Assembly (NCBI RefSeq): GCF_006539185.1
Contig: NZ_BJMN01000041.1
Location: 1-64,000, forward strand
Origin: Streptomyces gardneri
GTDB lineage: Bacteria > Actinomycetota > Actinomycetes > Streptomycetales > Streptomycetaceae
Direction: 5' to 3'
DNA: 64,000 nucleotides
Part shown: one piece after another, positions 27,348-36,500 of the stretch
Layout of the letters: the number at the start of each line of letters is the position of its first letter
How positions within the stretch are numbered: the first letter of the stretch is position 1
Notes under the pieces: generated by a model
What the model was told of the DNA's origin: nothing
Seen by the model: only the letters and a program-made list of their open reading frames with translations
Databases searched by the model: none
Position numbers and translations under genes: made by a program

Positions 27348-27770
27348 GTGCGCCACATCTACAGCTGTCCCCTGCGCTGGTCGGACATGGACGCCTTCGG
27401 GCACGTCAACAACGTCGTCTTCCTGCGGTACCTGGAAGAGGCGCGGATCGACTTCATGTTCCGGCTGGCGCCGGGGGACGGTTCCCCCTCGTTCTCCGGC
27501 GGGTCCGTCGTGGCCCGGCACGAGATCGACTACAAGCGGCCGCTGGTCCACCGGCACGAGCCGGTGACCATCGAGTCCTGGGTCACGAAGATAGGCGCGG
27601 CGTCGCTGACGATCGCGTACGAGGTCAAGGACGCCGACGTCGTGTACGTCCGGGCGTCCACGGTCGTCGTGCCCTTCGACCTGGAGGCCCAGCGTCCGCG
27701 CCGGATCACCTCCGAGGAGCGTGAGTTCCTCCAGGAGTACGTCGACGACGGGATGACGTCCGCCGCATGA
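27348..27770 (+). CDS. Acyl-CoA thioesterase (4-hydroxybenzoyl-CoA thioesterase-like hotdog)
   Basis: 140 aa from GTG 27348, 2 nt after the ettA stop. A hotdog fold with RWSDMDAFGHVNNVVFLRYLEEARIDFM; Asp in DAFGHVNN is the catalytic position of YbgC/4HBT enzymes. It continues with HEIDYKRPLVHRHEPVTIE. Likely cleaves an acyl-CoA in the cytoplasm. The ATGA overlap with the next gene shows coupling. The ettA-thioesterase association is common in actinobacteria, although its biochemical reason is unclear. Confidence 0.92.
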   Translation: MRHIYSCPLRWSDMDAFGHVNNVVFLRYLEEARIDFMFRLAPGDGSPSFSGGSVVARHEIDYKRPLVHRHEPVTIESWVTKIGAASLTIAYEVKDADVVYVRASTVVVPFDLEAQRPRRITSEEREFLQEYVDDGMTSAA

Positions 27771-28435
27771 CCGTGCTTGCTCCGCTGCACTTCGCCGACC
27801 CCCGGGAGGCGGCGGCCCTCGCCGCCTTCCTGGGCCGGCTGGTCCACTACGACCGGGCCGCGGCCGTCCGCCTCCAGGCGGGCGGCGGGGCGCTGGCCGT
27901 CTTCGGGCGGCCGCCGTCCTTCGAGGTGCTCGCGATCCGTACGGCCCGGCTCGTCGACGCCGTGGACCTGGACGTCACCGTCTCCGCCGGCGAGCTCCTC
28001 GAAGGCATCGAGGAGTCGGCCGGCAAGGCGGTCGTTCCGGAATCCGTCACGGGTCCGCCCTGGGCGGGCGTGCTGCCGCCCCGGGCCGGCTGGCAGCCGG
28101 TCGCCGGACTGCCGGACGCCGCGCAGATGCGGGGCGCGGTCGCCGCGGCCGTCGCCGAGTTCCGCTCGCGCGACGAGGCGCTGCCCGAGGAGCGCCGGAC
28201 CAGGGCCGAGCGCGACCGACTCGGCCGCGACATCTGGTCCAGGACCCTCGGCACCACCGGCCTGCCCCTGCGGGCCGTGCACGCCGCGCAGTCGCTGGGC
28301 TTCCTGCCGCCGGGGCAGGAGGACGCGCCGGTCGCGCTCTTCGCCTCCGGCCCGTGGCTCCGGCTGCGTACCCCGTACGGCTCGATCGCCCTCCGTACGG
28401 CGCCGATGTCCCTCATCTCCGTCACCCCGGGGTGA
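27767..28435 (+). CDS. Conserved hypothetical protein of the ettA operon
   Basis: 222 aa; ATG 27767 overlaps the thioesterase stop (ATGA). I do not recognise a named domain. The sequence has a regular alpha/beta pattern, no signal or membrane segment, a basic middle (EERRTRAERDRLGRDIWSR) and a conserved-looking end (GPWLRLRTPYGSIALRTAPMSL). No catalytic motif is evident. The stop overlaps the GNAT start (GTGA), so it is translated within the run. It could be a binding or regulatory protein. Confidence 0.8.
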   Translation: MTVLAPLHFADPREAAALAAFLGRLVHYDRAAAVRLQAGGGALAVFGRPPSFEVLAIRTARLVDAVDLDVTVSAGELLEGIEESAGKAVVPESVTGPPWAGVLPPRAGWQPVAGLPDAAQMRGAVAAAVAEFRSRDEALPEERRTRAERDRLGRDIWSRTLGTTGLPLRAVHAAQSLGFLPPGQEDAPVALFASGPWLRLRTPYGSIALRTAPMSLISVTPG

Positions 28436-28833
28436 TCACGATCGCGGACATCGAGGTCGACGGGCCCCTCACCGGGGACGAGCTCAACAGCCTCTTCCAC
28501 GCAGCCTGGCCCGGGCACCAGGACACCGACTTCGGTCCCGTCCTCGCCCGCAGCCTCCTCCGCGTCACCGCCCGCCGCGCCGGGCGGCTCGTCGGGTACG
28601 TGAACGTCGTCGGGGACGGCGGCGTGCACGCCTTCCTCCTCGACACCACCGTCCACCCGGACGAGCGCCGGGCCGGGCTCGGCGTCGCCCTCGTCCGGGC
28701 CGCCGCCGACGCGGCCCGCGAGCGCGGCGCGCACTGGCTGCACGTGGACTACGAGCCCCACCTCACCGGCTTCCACGAGCGGTGCGGCTTCCGGCCCACG
28801 GCCGCCGGACTCATGGCGCTGAACGACCACTAG
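28432..28833 (+). CDS. GNAT-family N-acetyltransferase
   Basis: 133 aa from GTG 28432 overlapping the previous stop by 4 bp. GNAT core: VGYVNVVGDGGVHAFLLDTTVHPDERRAGLGVALVRAA, where RRAGLG is the acetyl-CoA pyrophosphate loop (Q/RxxGxG), and a late HVDYEPHLTGFHERCGFRPT strand-helix (Y/FYxxxGF-like). Substrate unknown. Its last 23 bp overlap the 3' end of the convergent membrane-protein gene. Confidence 0.88.
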   Translation: MITIADIEVDGPLTGDELNSLFHAAWPGHQDTDFGPVLARSLLRVTARRAGRLVGYVNVVGDGGVHAFLLDTTVHPDERRAGLGVALVRAAADAARERGAHWLHVDYEPHLTGFHERCGFRPTAAGLMALNDH

Positions 28834-29539
28834 GACCTCGTCTTCGTCGGGGCGTCGGTTCGGGTTCCGGGCGGCTCCACCGCAGGCTCACGCGCCGCGC
28901 CCCCGCCGTCGCCGCCGCCAGGGTGACCACCGCCAGGAACCCCGGGAGCCACGGCGAGTTGGCGCCCTCCACCGCCGGGTTCACCCGCCGCCGCGGGTCG
29001 TAGGCGACCCGGATCGTCCCACCGTCCGGAGCGAGCCTGCGGTCCCTGGCCATGGTCGACGGGTAGCCGCCAGGGCAGCGCAGGGTGTGGTGGTAGAGCG
29101 TGGTGTCGAGGCCGCCGTCGACGATCGCCTCCTTGTGCTCCCCGAAGACCTTCACGACGACGCACTCGGCGACCTCGCTGCGCGCGGCCGCCTGGTCCGC
29201 GGCCGCCGCCGTCAGCAGCATCCCGGCGACCAGCGACAGCGCGCCGAAGAAGCCCGCGTTCCCGGTGACCAGCAGGAAGTACGCCACTCCCGCCGCGAGG
29301 ACGGCCGCCCCGCCGACCGAGACGGCGACCGTCGTGGACGGCGCCGACGCGCCCCCGAAGCACCAGACGGACCAGAAGGCCAGCGCGACCGCGCAGGCCG
29401 CCGGCAGGAAGACGGCCGCTCGGGCGCGTCTCGCCCTCCTGGCCCTGCCCGCCTTCGTCGTCCTCGGCGGCCTTCTCGATGAGCCCGATGAGCCCGATGA
29501 GCCCGATGAGCCCGAAGAGCCCGATGAGCCCGATGACAT
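28811..29539 (-). CDS. Membrane protein with Ser-Ser-Gly repeat N-terminus
   Basis: 242 aa from ATG 29539 (GGGGGTGG 8 nt upstream; GTGs at 29545/29548 also possible). The first ~20 residues are a tandem SSG repeat encoded by 9-bp units, then a basic segment (RRARRARAAVFLPA). Three hydrophobic helices follow at roughly 45-65, 70-90 and 95-115, then an extracytoplasmic region with two cysteines (AECVVVKVFGEHKEA; TLRCPGGYP) and a last helix near 195-215. The layout resembles DUF3592-like membrane proteins, but I cannot assign a function. The 3' end overlaps the GNAT gene. Downstream of the ABC ATPase with a 60-bp gap. Confidence 0.75.
   Translation of the reverse strand: MSSGSSGSSGSSGSSGSSGSSRRPPRTTKAGRARRARRARAAVFLPAACAVALAFWSVWCFGGASAPSTTVAVSVGGAAVLAAGVAYFLLVTGNAGFFGALSLVAGMLLTAAAADQAAARSEVAECVVVKVFGEHKEAIVDGGLDTTLYHHTLRCPGGYPSTMARDRRLAPDGGTIRVAYDPRRRVNPAVEGANSPWLPGFLAVVTLAAATAGARRVSLRWSRPEPEPTPRRRRGPSGRSAP
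29478..29531. repeat. 9-bp tandem repeat (GATGAGCCC) x6
   Basis: Six contiguous 9-bp units starting at 29478; five are identical and the fifth is GAAGAGCCC, with a degenerate seventh to 29540. It encodes Ser-Ser-Gly repeats at the N-terminus of the minus-strand membrane protein. As a multiple of three, copy-number change would alter length without a frameshift. Confidence 0.92.
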
Positions 29540-29599
29540 GGACACCACCCCCGGAGAGGGACGTCCGTCGCCCCACCCCGGTTTCGCCGCCCGCCCGCG

Positions 29600-30571
29600 T
29601 CAGCGCTCCGCGTCGTCCGGCCAGACCCCGATGTGGTCCTGCTCCAGCTCCAGCGCCACCCGGTGCTCCATCCCGAGCGCCTGCGTGTAGTCCGCAGGGA
29701 GCTGGAGCCGGCCCGCGCGGTCGAGCATCGCGTACTCCCGCGCCACCGTCGACTCCTGGCCCAGCTCGTCGACCTCGGTGCGGCGCAGCACCTCCGAGGA
29801 GGTGCGGCCGTCGCGGATGGCGACCGTGCGGCGGACCTCGGAGGCGACCGCCTGGTCGTGGGTGACGATGACGATCGTCGTGCCCAGCTCCTCGTTGGCG
29901 CGACGGAAGGCCGCGAAGACCTGCTCGCCGGTGGCCGAGTCCAGCTCGCCGGTCGGCTCGTCGGCGAGGAGCACGGCCGGGTTGTTGGCGAGGGCGACCG
30001 CGATGGCCACCCGCTGCTGCTGGCCGCCGGAGAGCTGGTGCGGCCGCCGGTCGCGGGCGTCCGCGATGCCCAGCATCGAGAGCAGCTCCTCCGCCCGCTC
30101 CGCCTTCCGCTTCGTCCGGCCCCGCAACTGCATCGGCAGCGCCACGTTCTGGGCCGCTGTCAGATACGGCAGGAGATTGCGGGCGGTCTGCTGCCAGACG
30201 AAGCCGACGACCTCGCGGCGGTAGCGGAGCCGCGCCTTGCCGTCCATCGCCAGCAGGTCGCTCCCCGCGACCCGGGCCGCGCCGGCCGTCGGCACGTCGA
30301 GACCCGCCAGGATGTTCATCAGCGTCGACTTGCCGGAGCCGGAGGCGCCGACGAGGGCCATCAACTCGCCCTCCTTCACCAGGAGATCGAGGCCCTGGAG
30401 CGCCTGCACCTCCACCCCGTCCGTGGTGAAGATGCGCACCAGCCGGTCGCAGGCGATGAGCGCGTCGTGCCCGTACGAGGGCCGGTCGCGCCGCGCGGTC
30501 GCTCGCTGCTCCAGCTCCTCCAGGGTCGTGCCCGAGGAGTCGGCGGGGAGGGTCGTATCGGTTTTCGTCAT
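29600..30571 (-). CDS. ABC transporter ATP-binding protein (MacB/LolD type) with extra C-terminal domain
   Basis: 323 aa from ATG 30571. The ATPase core spans about 45-270: ALVGASGSGKSTLMNILAGL (Walker A), Q-loop WQQTARNLLPYLTAAQNV, signature LSGGQQQRVAIAVAL, VLLADEPTGELDS (Walker B) and IVTHDQAVA. The last ~45 residues (YAMLDRAGRLQLPADYTQALGM, RVALELEQDHIGVW) look like a swapped-hairpin AbrB/SpoVT-type half, unusual on an ABC ATPase. Start overlaps the upstream permease stop (ATGA). Together with two FtsX-type permeases it should form an export or mechanotransmission complex. Confidence 0.93.
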   Translation of the reverse strand: MTKTDTTLPADSSGTTLEELEQRATARRDRPSYGHDALIACDRLVRIFTTDGVEVQALQGLDLLVKEGELMALVGASGSGKSTLMNILAGLDVPTAGAARVAGSDLLAMDGKARLRYRREVVGFVWQQTARNLLPYLTAAQNVALPMQLRGRTKRKAERAEELLSMLGIADARDRRPHQLSGGQQQRVAIAVALANNPAVLLADEPTGELDSATGEQVFAAFRRANEELGTTIVIVTHDQAVASEVRRTVAIRDGRTSSEVLRRTEVDELGQESTVAREYAMLDRAGRLQLPADYTQALGMEHRVALELEQDHIGVWPDDAER

Positions 30572-33522
30572 CGTGCGTCTCCTGCCCTCAGTTCCTTGAT
30601 CGAGCTCCTGCGCCCCGCCCACCAGGCCTGTCCCGCCGCCGCCAGCCCCGTCAGGACGACGATGCCGAGCGCGGGCAGGACCAGCGACCAGGGGTCCGCC
30701 CGCAAGGGGGCGCTGTCCAGCGGGGCGAAGCCCGGTGCCGTCGCGAGTGCGAGCCGGAACAGGTCGATGCCCGGGGCGAGCAGCGGCACCGTCGCCCAGC
30801 CGACCAGCACGCCGCCGAGCGCGCCGAGGACCGCCTGCGGCAGCGCTTCGAGGCCGAGGAGCCTGCGCCCCTGCTTCCGGGTCAGGCCCATCGTCCGCAG
30901 CCGTGCGAGGAGCGTGTTCCGCTCCGGCGCGCTCTGCATCAGGGAGAGCAGCACCGCCACGACCGCGTAGCCGGCGCCCGCGCCGATGGCCGCCGCGTAG
31001 ATCCGCTCGGCGCCCGTCTGGAGCGGCGAGTCCACGAAGGTGGAGCGCAGTTCGGTGCGGAGCGTCACGATGAAGTCGTCGGACTTCGCCGTCACGGCGG
31101 CGCGCAGGGCCGCCCCGTCCATCTTCCCGTCCGCCGAGCTTCCCGTGACGAGCAGCGCGGTGGGCTGCGGGTGGGTCAGGTCGGCGGCGTTGACGAGGAG
31201 GAAGTCGGAGCCGACGAGAGCCGGGGTGGTCGGCCGGACCGCGACGACCTTCACCTTGAACACCCCGGCCGCCGCCACGATCTCCAGCGGCTCGCTGCCG
31301 AGCCGCTCGGCGACGGACGGCGAGGCGATCGCCGGCAGCACCCGCTCCGTGTCCGCGACGGCGTCCTTGCCGCCCCGCCCGGTCGAGGCGAGCAGCTTCG
31401 CCGGGAAGGGGCCGAAGCCGGTCCGGTCCGCGAGGCGGGTGTACGAGCCGGGCTCCACGCCCACGAGCGGCGCGTCCATCGCCTGGGCGGAGGTGCCCTG
31501 GTAGGAGGGCAGCGACACTCCGTACTCGACCTGGATCGGGGCCAGGTCCCGGACGCCCGCCGTCCCGCGCACCGTCTCGGTGAGTCCGGGCGGCAGCGGC
31601 GTCCACTCCACCGAGCCGTCGATGCGGGCGTCCGCGCCGGTCGCGAGGAGCGCGGCCCGGTCGCGGGCGTCGGCGACCCCGGCGAGGACCGAGCCGCCGA
31701 AAGCGGCCGTGGTCAGCGCGAGGACCAGGGCGAGGAGCGGCAGCGCGCCCGTCGAGGACGAGCGTCCGGCCCTGGCCAGGGCCAGCGGGCCGACGGCCCC
31801 GCGCAGCCGGCGCGCGGGCCGGGCAAGCCACCGCAGGGGCAGCGGATAGATCCGTACGAGGACGAGCGCGGCGATCACGCCGACGAGCACCGGCGCGGCG
31901 CTGACGAGGTGGTCGCCGGAGTCGCCGGTGCCGCGCAGCCGCAGCGAGGCGACGGCGCCCACGGCGAGGACGAGCAGGGTGAGTTCGGCGACCGTGCGGC
32001 GCCGTGAGGGCCGGGCGGTCATCAGGTCGTCGCGCCCGCCGTGCAGGCGCGGGCGGCGGTGCAGGACGACGGCCCGCAGGGGCAGGACCAGCATCGCGAC
32101 GGCCGCGACGAGAGCGGCGGCGAGGAGGGAGGGCCCGAGGGGGAGTCCGGCGGCGGCCTCGGCTCCGGCCCCGCTTGCGGTCGGCGCTCCGGCGGGACCG
32201 CCCGTCACGTCCGGGGGCCGTACGGTCAGCACCGCCAGGACCAGGCCGAGCGCGGCGGCCGGTACGGCCACCGCCGCCGTCTCGCCGAGCAGCCGCAGCC
32301 CGATGCCGGTGAGCGAGGCGCCGCGCGAGCGCAGCAGTGCCAGCTCGCTGTCACGGCGGGCGGCGAAGAGCCCGCCGGTCATCGCGAGGACGACGGCCGC
32401 GACGGCGCCGATCCCGAAGACGGCGACGGCCACGACGGGGTTGATCGCCTCGCGCATCGAGCGGTAGGAGTCGACGATCTCGTCGAGCTTGGTGGTGAGC
32501 GCGCCGTTGATTCCCATGACCTGGCGCATCGAGACCAGGTCGGGCCCGGCGCTCGCCGAGCCGAGCGCGGCCCCGAGCCGGTCGACGTCCCGTGCGGTGA
32601 GGTGATCCGCCGTGGGCATGAACCGCCAGTAGACCTCCGGCTCACCGGTGGTGGAGGGCGCCGCGGGGGCCGAGGCGGGGGAGAGGAGCAGCGCCCCCTG
32701 CCAGTAGTACTTCACCTCGTCGCTGACGATCGGGGCGAGCGCCGGGGTGTGCAGCAGCGGCTCCACCGCCCAGTACGCGGACTCGAGGCCTCGCGGCTCC
32801 ACGATCCCGGTGACCGTCACGGCGACGGGCTCGGCATTGACCGTGCCGGGTACGTGCACGACCGAACCGGGCTTGAGGCCGAGCGACTTCGCGGTCGCCG
32901 CGGTGACCGCGGCCTCCGGGTCGCGGGCCGATCCGGCGGGCAGCCGGCCCTTCCGCAGGGTCGCGTGGGCGGTCAGGTCGGACGGCGAGGAGAGCACGAA
33001 CTCGGGGGGGATGCCGTCGGGCCGGGGCAGCCACGGGTCGAGCCCCGCGACCCGCTTGACCGTACGGACACCGTGGACGGTCTGCCGGGGGTCGGTCCGC
33101 AGCGGCTCGGGGAGCAGTTTGCGCAGGGCGTCCCGCTTGTTCAGGAGGACGGAGGGGGCCAGGGCCGCCTCGCGCTGGGCGAGCGGCCCGCTGGTGCCGA
33201 TCGGCTGGGTCAGTTCGAGGACGCTGTTGCGGGGCGCGGCGGCTTCGATCTCGTGCCGCAGGCCCTCCGTCTCGTACGCGTCGACGGCGCGCGGCAGCGC
33301 GGCGGCGAGGTAGACGGTGACCAGGACGAGAAGGGCGAGGGAGGCGGCGGGCCAGGGCGCGGTCCGCAGCCGGGTCCGCACCCAGGGCGCCACGGCGCGG
33401 CCGGGCCTGCCGGACCGGGCGGGTTTCGCTGCTGTGTCGGGCCGCTCGGACCGCTCGGGCTTCTCGGACCGGGTCCGGGGCATGTCGTTGTTCTCCCTGT
33501 TCTCCCTGCGTGCGGCGGTCAT
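30568..33522 (-). CDS. FtsX-like ABC transporter permease
   Basis: 984 aa from ATG 33522, whose first base overlaps the upstream stop (TGATG) and which has GGGGAG 5 nt upstream; ATG 33483 is an alternative. A basic N-terminus and a first membrane helix (ASLALLVLVTVYLAAALP) precede a large extracytoplasmic domain. Further helix groups follow (AVAVFGIGAVAAVVLAMTGG, TAAVAVPAAALGLVLAVL), then a second periplasmic domain and three terminal helices with the FtsX motif RTMGLTRKQGRRLL. Eight to ten membrane segments, two MacB-type extracellular domains. No substrate is indicated. Confidence 0.9.
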   Translation of the reverse strand: MTAARRENRENNDMPRTRSEKPERSERPDTAAKPARSGRPGRAVAPWVRTRLRTAPWPAASLALLVLVTVYLAAALPRAVDAYETEGLRHEIEAAAPRNSVLELTQPIGTSGPLAQREAALAPSVLLNKRDALRKLLPEPLRTDPRQTVHGVRTVKRVAGLDPWLPRPDGIPPEFVLSSPSDLTAHATLRKGRLPAGSARDPEAAVTAATAKSLGLKPGSVVHVPGTVNAEPVAVTVTGIVEPRGLESAYWAVEPLLHTPALAPIVSDEVKYYWQGALLLSPASAPAAPSTTGEPEVYWRFMPTADHLTARDVDRLGAALGSASAGPDLVSMRQVMGINGALTTKLDEIVDSYRSMREAINPVVAVAVFGIGAVAAVVLAMTGGLFAARRDSELALLRSRGASLTGIGLRLLGETAAVAVPAAALGLVLAVLTVRPPDVTGGPAGAPTASGAGAEAAAGLPLGPSLLAAALVAAVAMLVLPLRAVVLHRRPRLHGGRDDLMTARPSRRRTVAELTLLVLAVGAVASLRLRGTGDSGDHLVSAAPVLVGVIAALVLVRIYPLPLRWLARPARRLRGAVGPLALARAGRSSSTGALPLLALVLALTTAAFGGSVLAGVADARDRAALLATGADARIDGSVEWTPLPPGLTETVRGTAGVRDLAPIQVEYGVSLPSYQGTSAQAMDAPLVGVEPGSYTRLADRTGFGPFPAKLLASTGRGGKDAVADTERVLPAIASPSVAERLGSEPLEIVAAAGVFKVKVVAVRPTTPALVGSDFLLVNAADLTHPQPTALLVTGSSADGKMDGAALRAAVTAKSDDFIVTLRTELRSTFVDSPLQTGAERIYAAAIGAGAGYAVVAVLLSLMQSAPERNTLLARLRTMGLTRKQGRRLLGLEALPQAVLGALGGVLVGWATVPLLAPGIDLFRLALATAPGFAPLDSAPLRADPWSLVLPALGIVVLTGLAAAGQAWWAGRRSSIKELRAGDAR

Positions 33523-36500
33523 CAGTGCTCCCCCTGGTGGCGCAGGGTCACGACCGGGTCGGTGCGGCGCAGGGCGATGGACGCGACGATCGCCAGCGGC
33601 AGTACGGCGACTCCGGCGACGAGCAGTGTCACCTGGCCGAGGGGCAGTTCCACGAGGGCCGGGGGGACGGGCCGGGCGGCCTGGCCGGTGAGGACGACGA
33701 GCGGGACGACGGCTCTGGCCAGGACCGTGCCGAGCCCGACGCCGACGAGCAGGCCGACGGTGATGAGGACGCCCTGCTCGGCGGCGATCAGCCGGGCGAG
33801 GCGGCGCTGCGGAGTGCCGAGCGCCCGCAGGACCCCGAACTCGGCGGAACGTTCCCGCATCGAGCCGGCCGAGCCGACCGCGAAGCCGACGGCGGCGAGC
33901 GCCGCCGCGGCCGCCGCGACCGCCATCAGGGCGGCGTTGGGGCCGGCGCCGAGCGGGTCGCCGAGCAGGTCGGCGGCGGTCTCGTCGCGTACGAGGATCT
34001 GTTCCGGGTCGGTGCTGGGGCGGGCGCGCAAGGCCGCGGCGACCTCGTCCGACCGGCCGGGCGCGGCGGTCAGCCACCACTCGGTGGCGGGGACGCTGGT
34101 CTCCTCGGTCGCCAGGTAGCGGTTGACCGAGGCCAGGTCGACCAGGAGCGCCCCGCCGTCCTCGGGGGTGGCGGTGGGCGTCGTGGCGGAGGCCACCTGG
34201 GCGCCCGGGCCGGTGGTCGGCAGCTCCTTGACGACCCGCTCGACGGTGACGCCGACCGGCTTGCCGGCGAGGGTGATCTCGACCCGGTCCCCGGGCTTGG
34301 CGCCGGTCGCCGCGAGGTAGGTCTCGGTGACGACGGCGGGCAGCCGGGCGGGCGGCTTCGGCCCGGGGGCGGTCAGCTGGACGGTGTACTCCTCGGTATG
34401 CCAGCTCGTGGCCCCTGTGGCCTGGCCCTTGACGGTGTACGCGACGGAGTACGGCGCGGGGCGGCCGCCGGTTCCCGCGGAGCCGGGACGGCCGGTGGCG
34501 GGGGCGACGTACGCGGGGTCGCCGTCCAGGGTCTGCTCGGCGGCGTAGGCCCAACCGGCGAGGAGCTGTCCGGGGGCGTGCGTCCGCTCGGCGCCGTTCG
34601 CTCCGACGGTGGTGAAGCGCTCGACGTGCAGGGTCTGCGCGTGGTCCTTGCCGTCGTCGACCTGGCCGACGAGCTCCAGGCCGGTGAGGGTGAGCAGTCC
34701 GGTGGAGCCCTTGCCGCCCTTCTCGTCCGGCCCGCTCGCGGTGCCGGGCCCGGCGGTCAGGGCGCCGAGGTCGAGGGTCAGCCGGTGCGTGCGGCCGTCG
34801 GAGGGCAGCAGGCCCAGGAGCTGGCGGTACGGGATGCCGTTCGGGTCCTCCAGGGTGACCGTGACCTGGGACGTGGGGGCGCCGGCCGACGTGATGTTGC
34901 GCAGGTCGACGGAGACCGTCCGGGTGCCGGCGGGCAGCGGGACCCCGGGGCGGGCGCCGGCCTCGGGGGCGAGCGGGGTGAGCACGGCGGCGGCGGAGGC
35001 GCTGCCGGCGAGGTCGGGGCGGAGCAGCAGCCCGCCCGCGGCCTGGCGGGTGTCGACGGCGAGGACGGTGGCGTTCTTCCCGGCGACGTCCGTCGTGGCG
35101 CGGTGCACCGGGGCGACGGCCGAGACACCGGGCACGGCGGCCAGCCGCTCGGTCTGCGTCGGCTCGCCGGGGCCGGCGGCCAGGACGCGGACGGCCGCGC
35201 CGGCCTGGAAGTCGGCCTGGTCCCGCTGCGAACGCTCCCACGAGTTGCTCTGCCCGATGGCCAGCATGCCCATCGCCACGGCGAGGACGAGGAGGAGGAC
35301 GGGGCCCGCGCCGCGCAGCGGCCGGCGGCTGAACTGCCAGCCGGCGAGGGCGGCGGAGAGCCCGCGCCCGCGCGCCGCACGCCGCTCGGCCAGCTTGGCG
35401 GCGGGAGGCAGCAGACGCAGCGTCAGGACGGTCCCGGCGAGCAGGGCGAGAGCGGGCGCGGCGACGAGCACGGGGTCGATGGAGCCCCCGCCCGCCTCGT
35501 CCGCCCCGAGGGTCGCGCCCGCGGCGGCGGGCCGCTGCAACTGCCAGTAGGCGACGGCGGCGACGGCGAGCAGACCGATGTCCGCCCCGGCCCGTACGGG
35601 AGCGGGCAGGGTGCCCGAGCGGGTCTTGCGCAGCGAGACGGCGGAGCCGTCCCCGGCGGCGAGCGCGGGGGCGACGACGGCCGCCGCGCAGCACAGCGCG
35701 ACCGCGGCGGCGGCCAGCCAGACCTGGAGGGACGGTGTCGTGTCGAGCCGGACCCCCAGCGAGGAGAGCGCGGAGCGCTCGGTGAAGAGCCGGGTCAGCG
35801 GGCCGGTCAGGAGCGGGGCGGCGATCGCCGCGGGCAGCGCGAGCAGCAGTGCCTCGGCGGCGGCGAGGCCGGTGATCCGGCGGCGCGAAGCGCCGCGGGC
35901 CCGCAGCAGCGCGGTCTCCCCGGAGCGCTCGGTGCTGAGCAGCCGGGCGACGAGCAGCAGTGCGTACGCGGCGAGCAGCACCAGCTGCACGGCCACGATC
36001 AGCAGGGTCGAGCGGGACACGACAAGGGCCCGCTGGGTCTGCTCCAGGAGGGTCGGGAGCGCGGTGGCGGCGGAGATCGTCGTACCGAACGGCTCGGTGG
36101 CGGCGGCCAGCTCGTTCGGCCCCTCGGTCGCCGAGGAGCGCAGGGCGTCCATCCGGTCGGTCGTGAAGCCGGTGAAGTCGGCGGTGCCGAGCCAGGAGGT
36201 GTCACCGACGCTGATCGCCCCGGAGGCGGGGACGGCCGGGTCGACGTGGAGCGGGCCGTACGTGGTGAAGGCGACCGTCCGCACACCGCGCCCGCCGGCC
36301 CGGTCGAGCTGCCAGTACAGGTCGGCGGTGTCGACGGGCCGGTAGACGCCGGTGATCCGGGTCTTCAAGGGCTTGCCGTCGAGCCGGTCGTCGAGGGTGA
36401 GCACGGTCCCGGGCGTGATCCGGAGCCGCCGGGCCGCCTCCTCGGGGATCGCCGCCTCGACGACACCGCCGGTACGGGCGGCCGTGGGCCAGGCGCCCCG

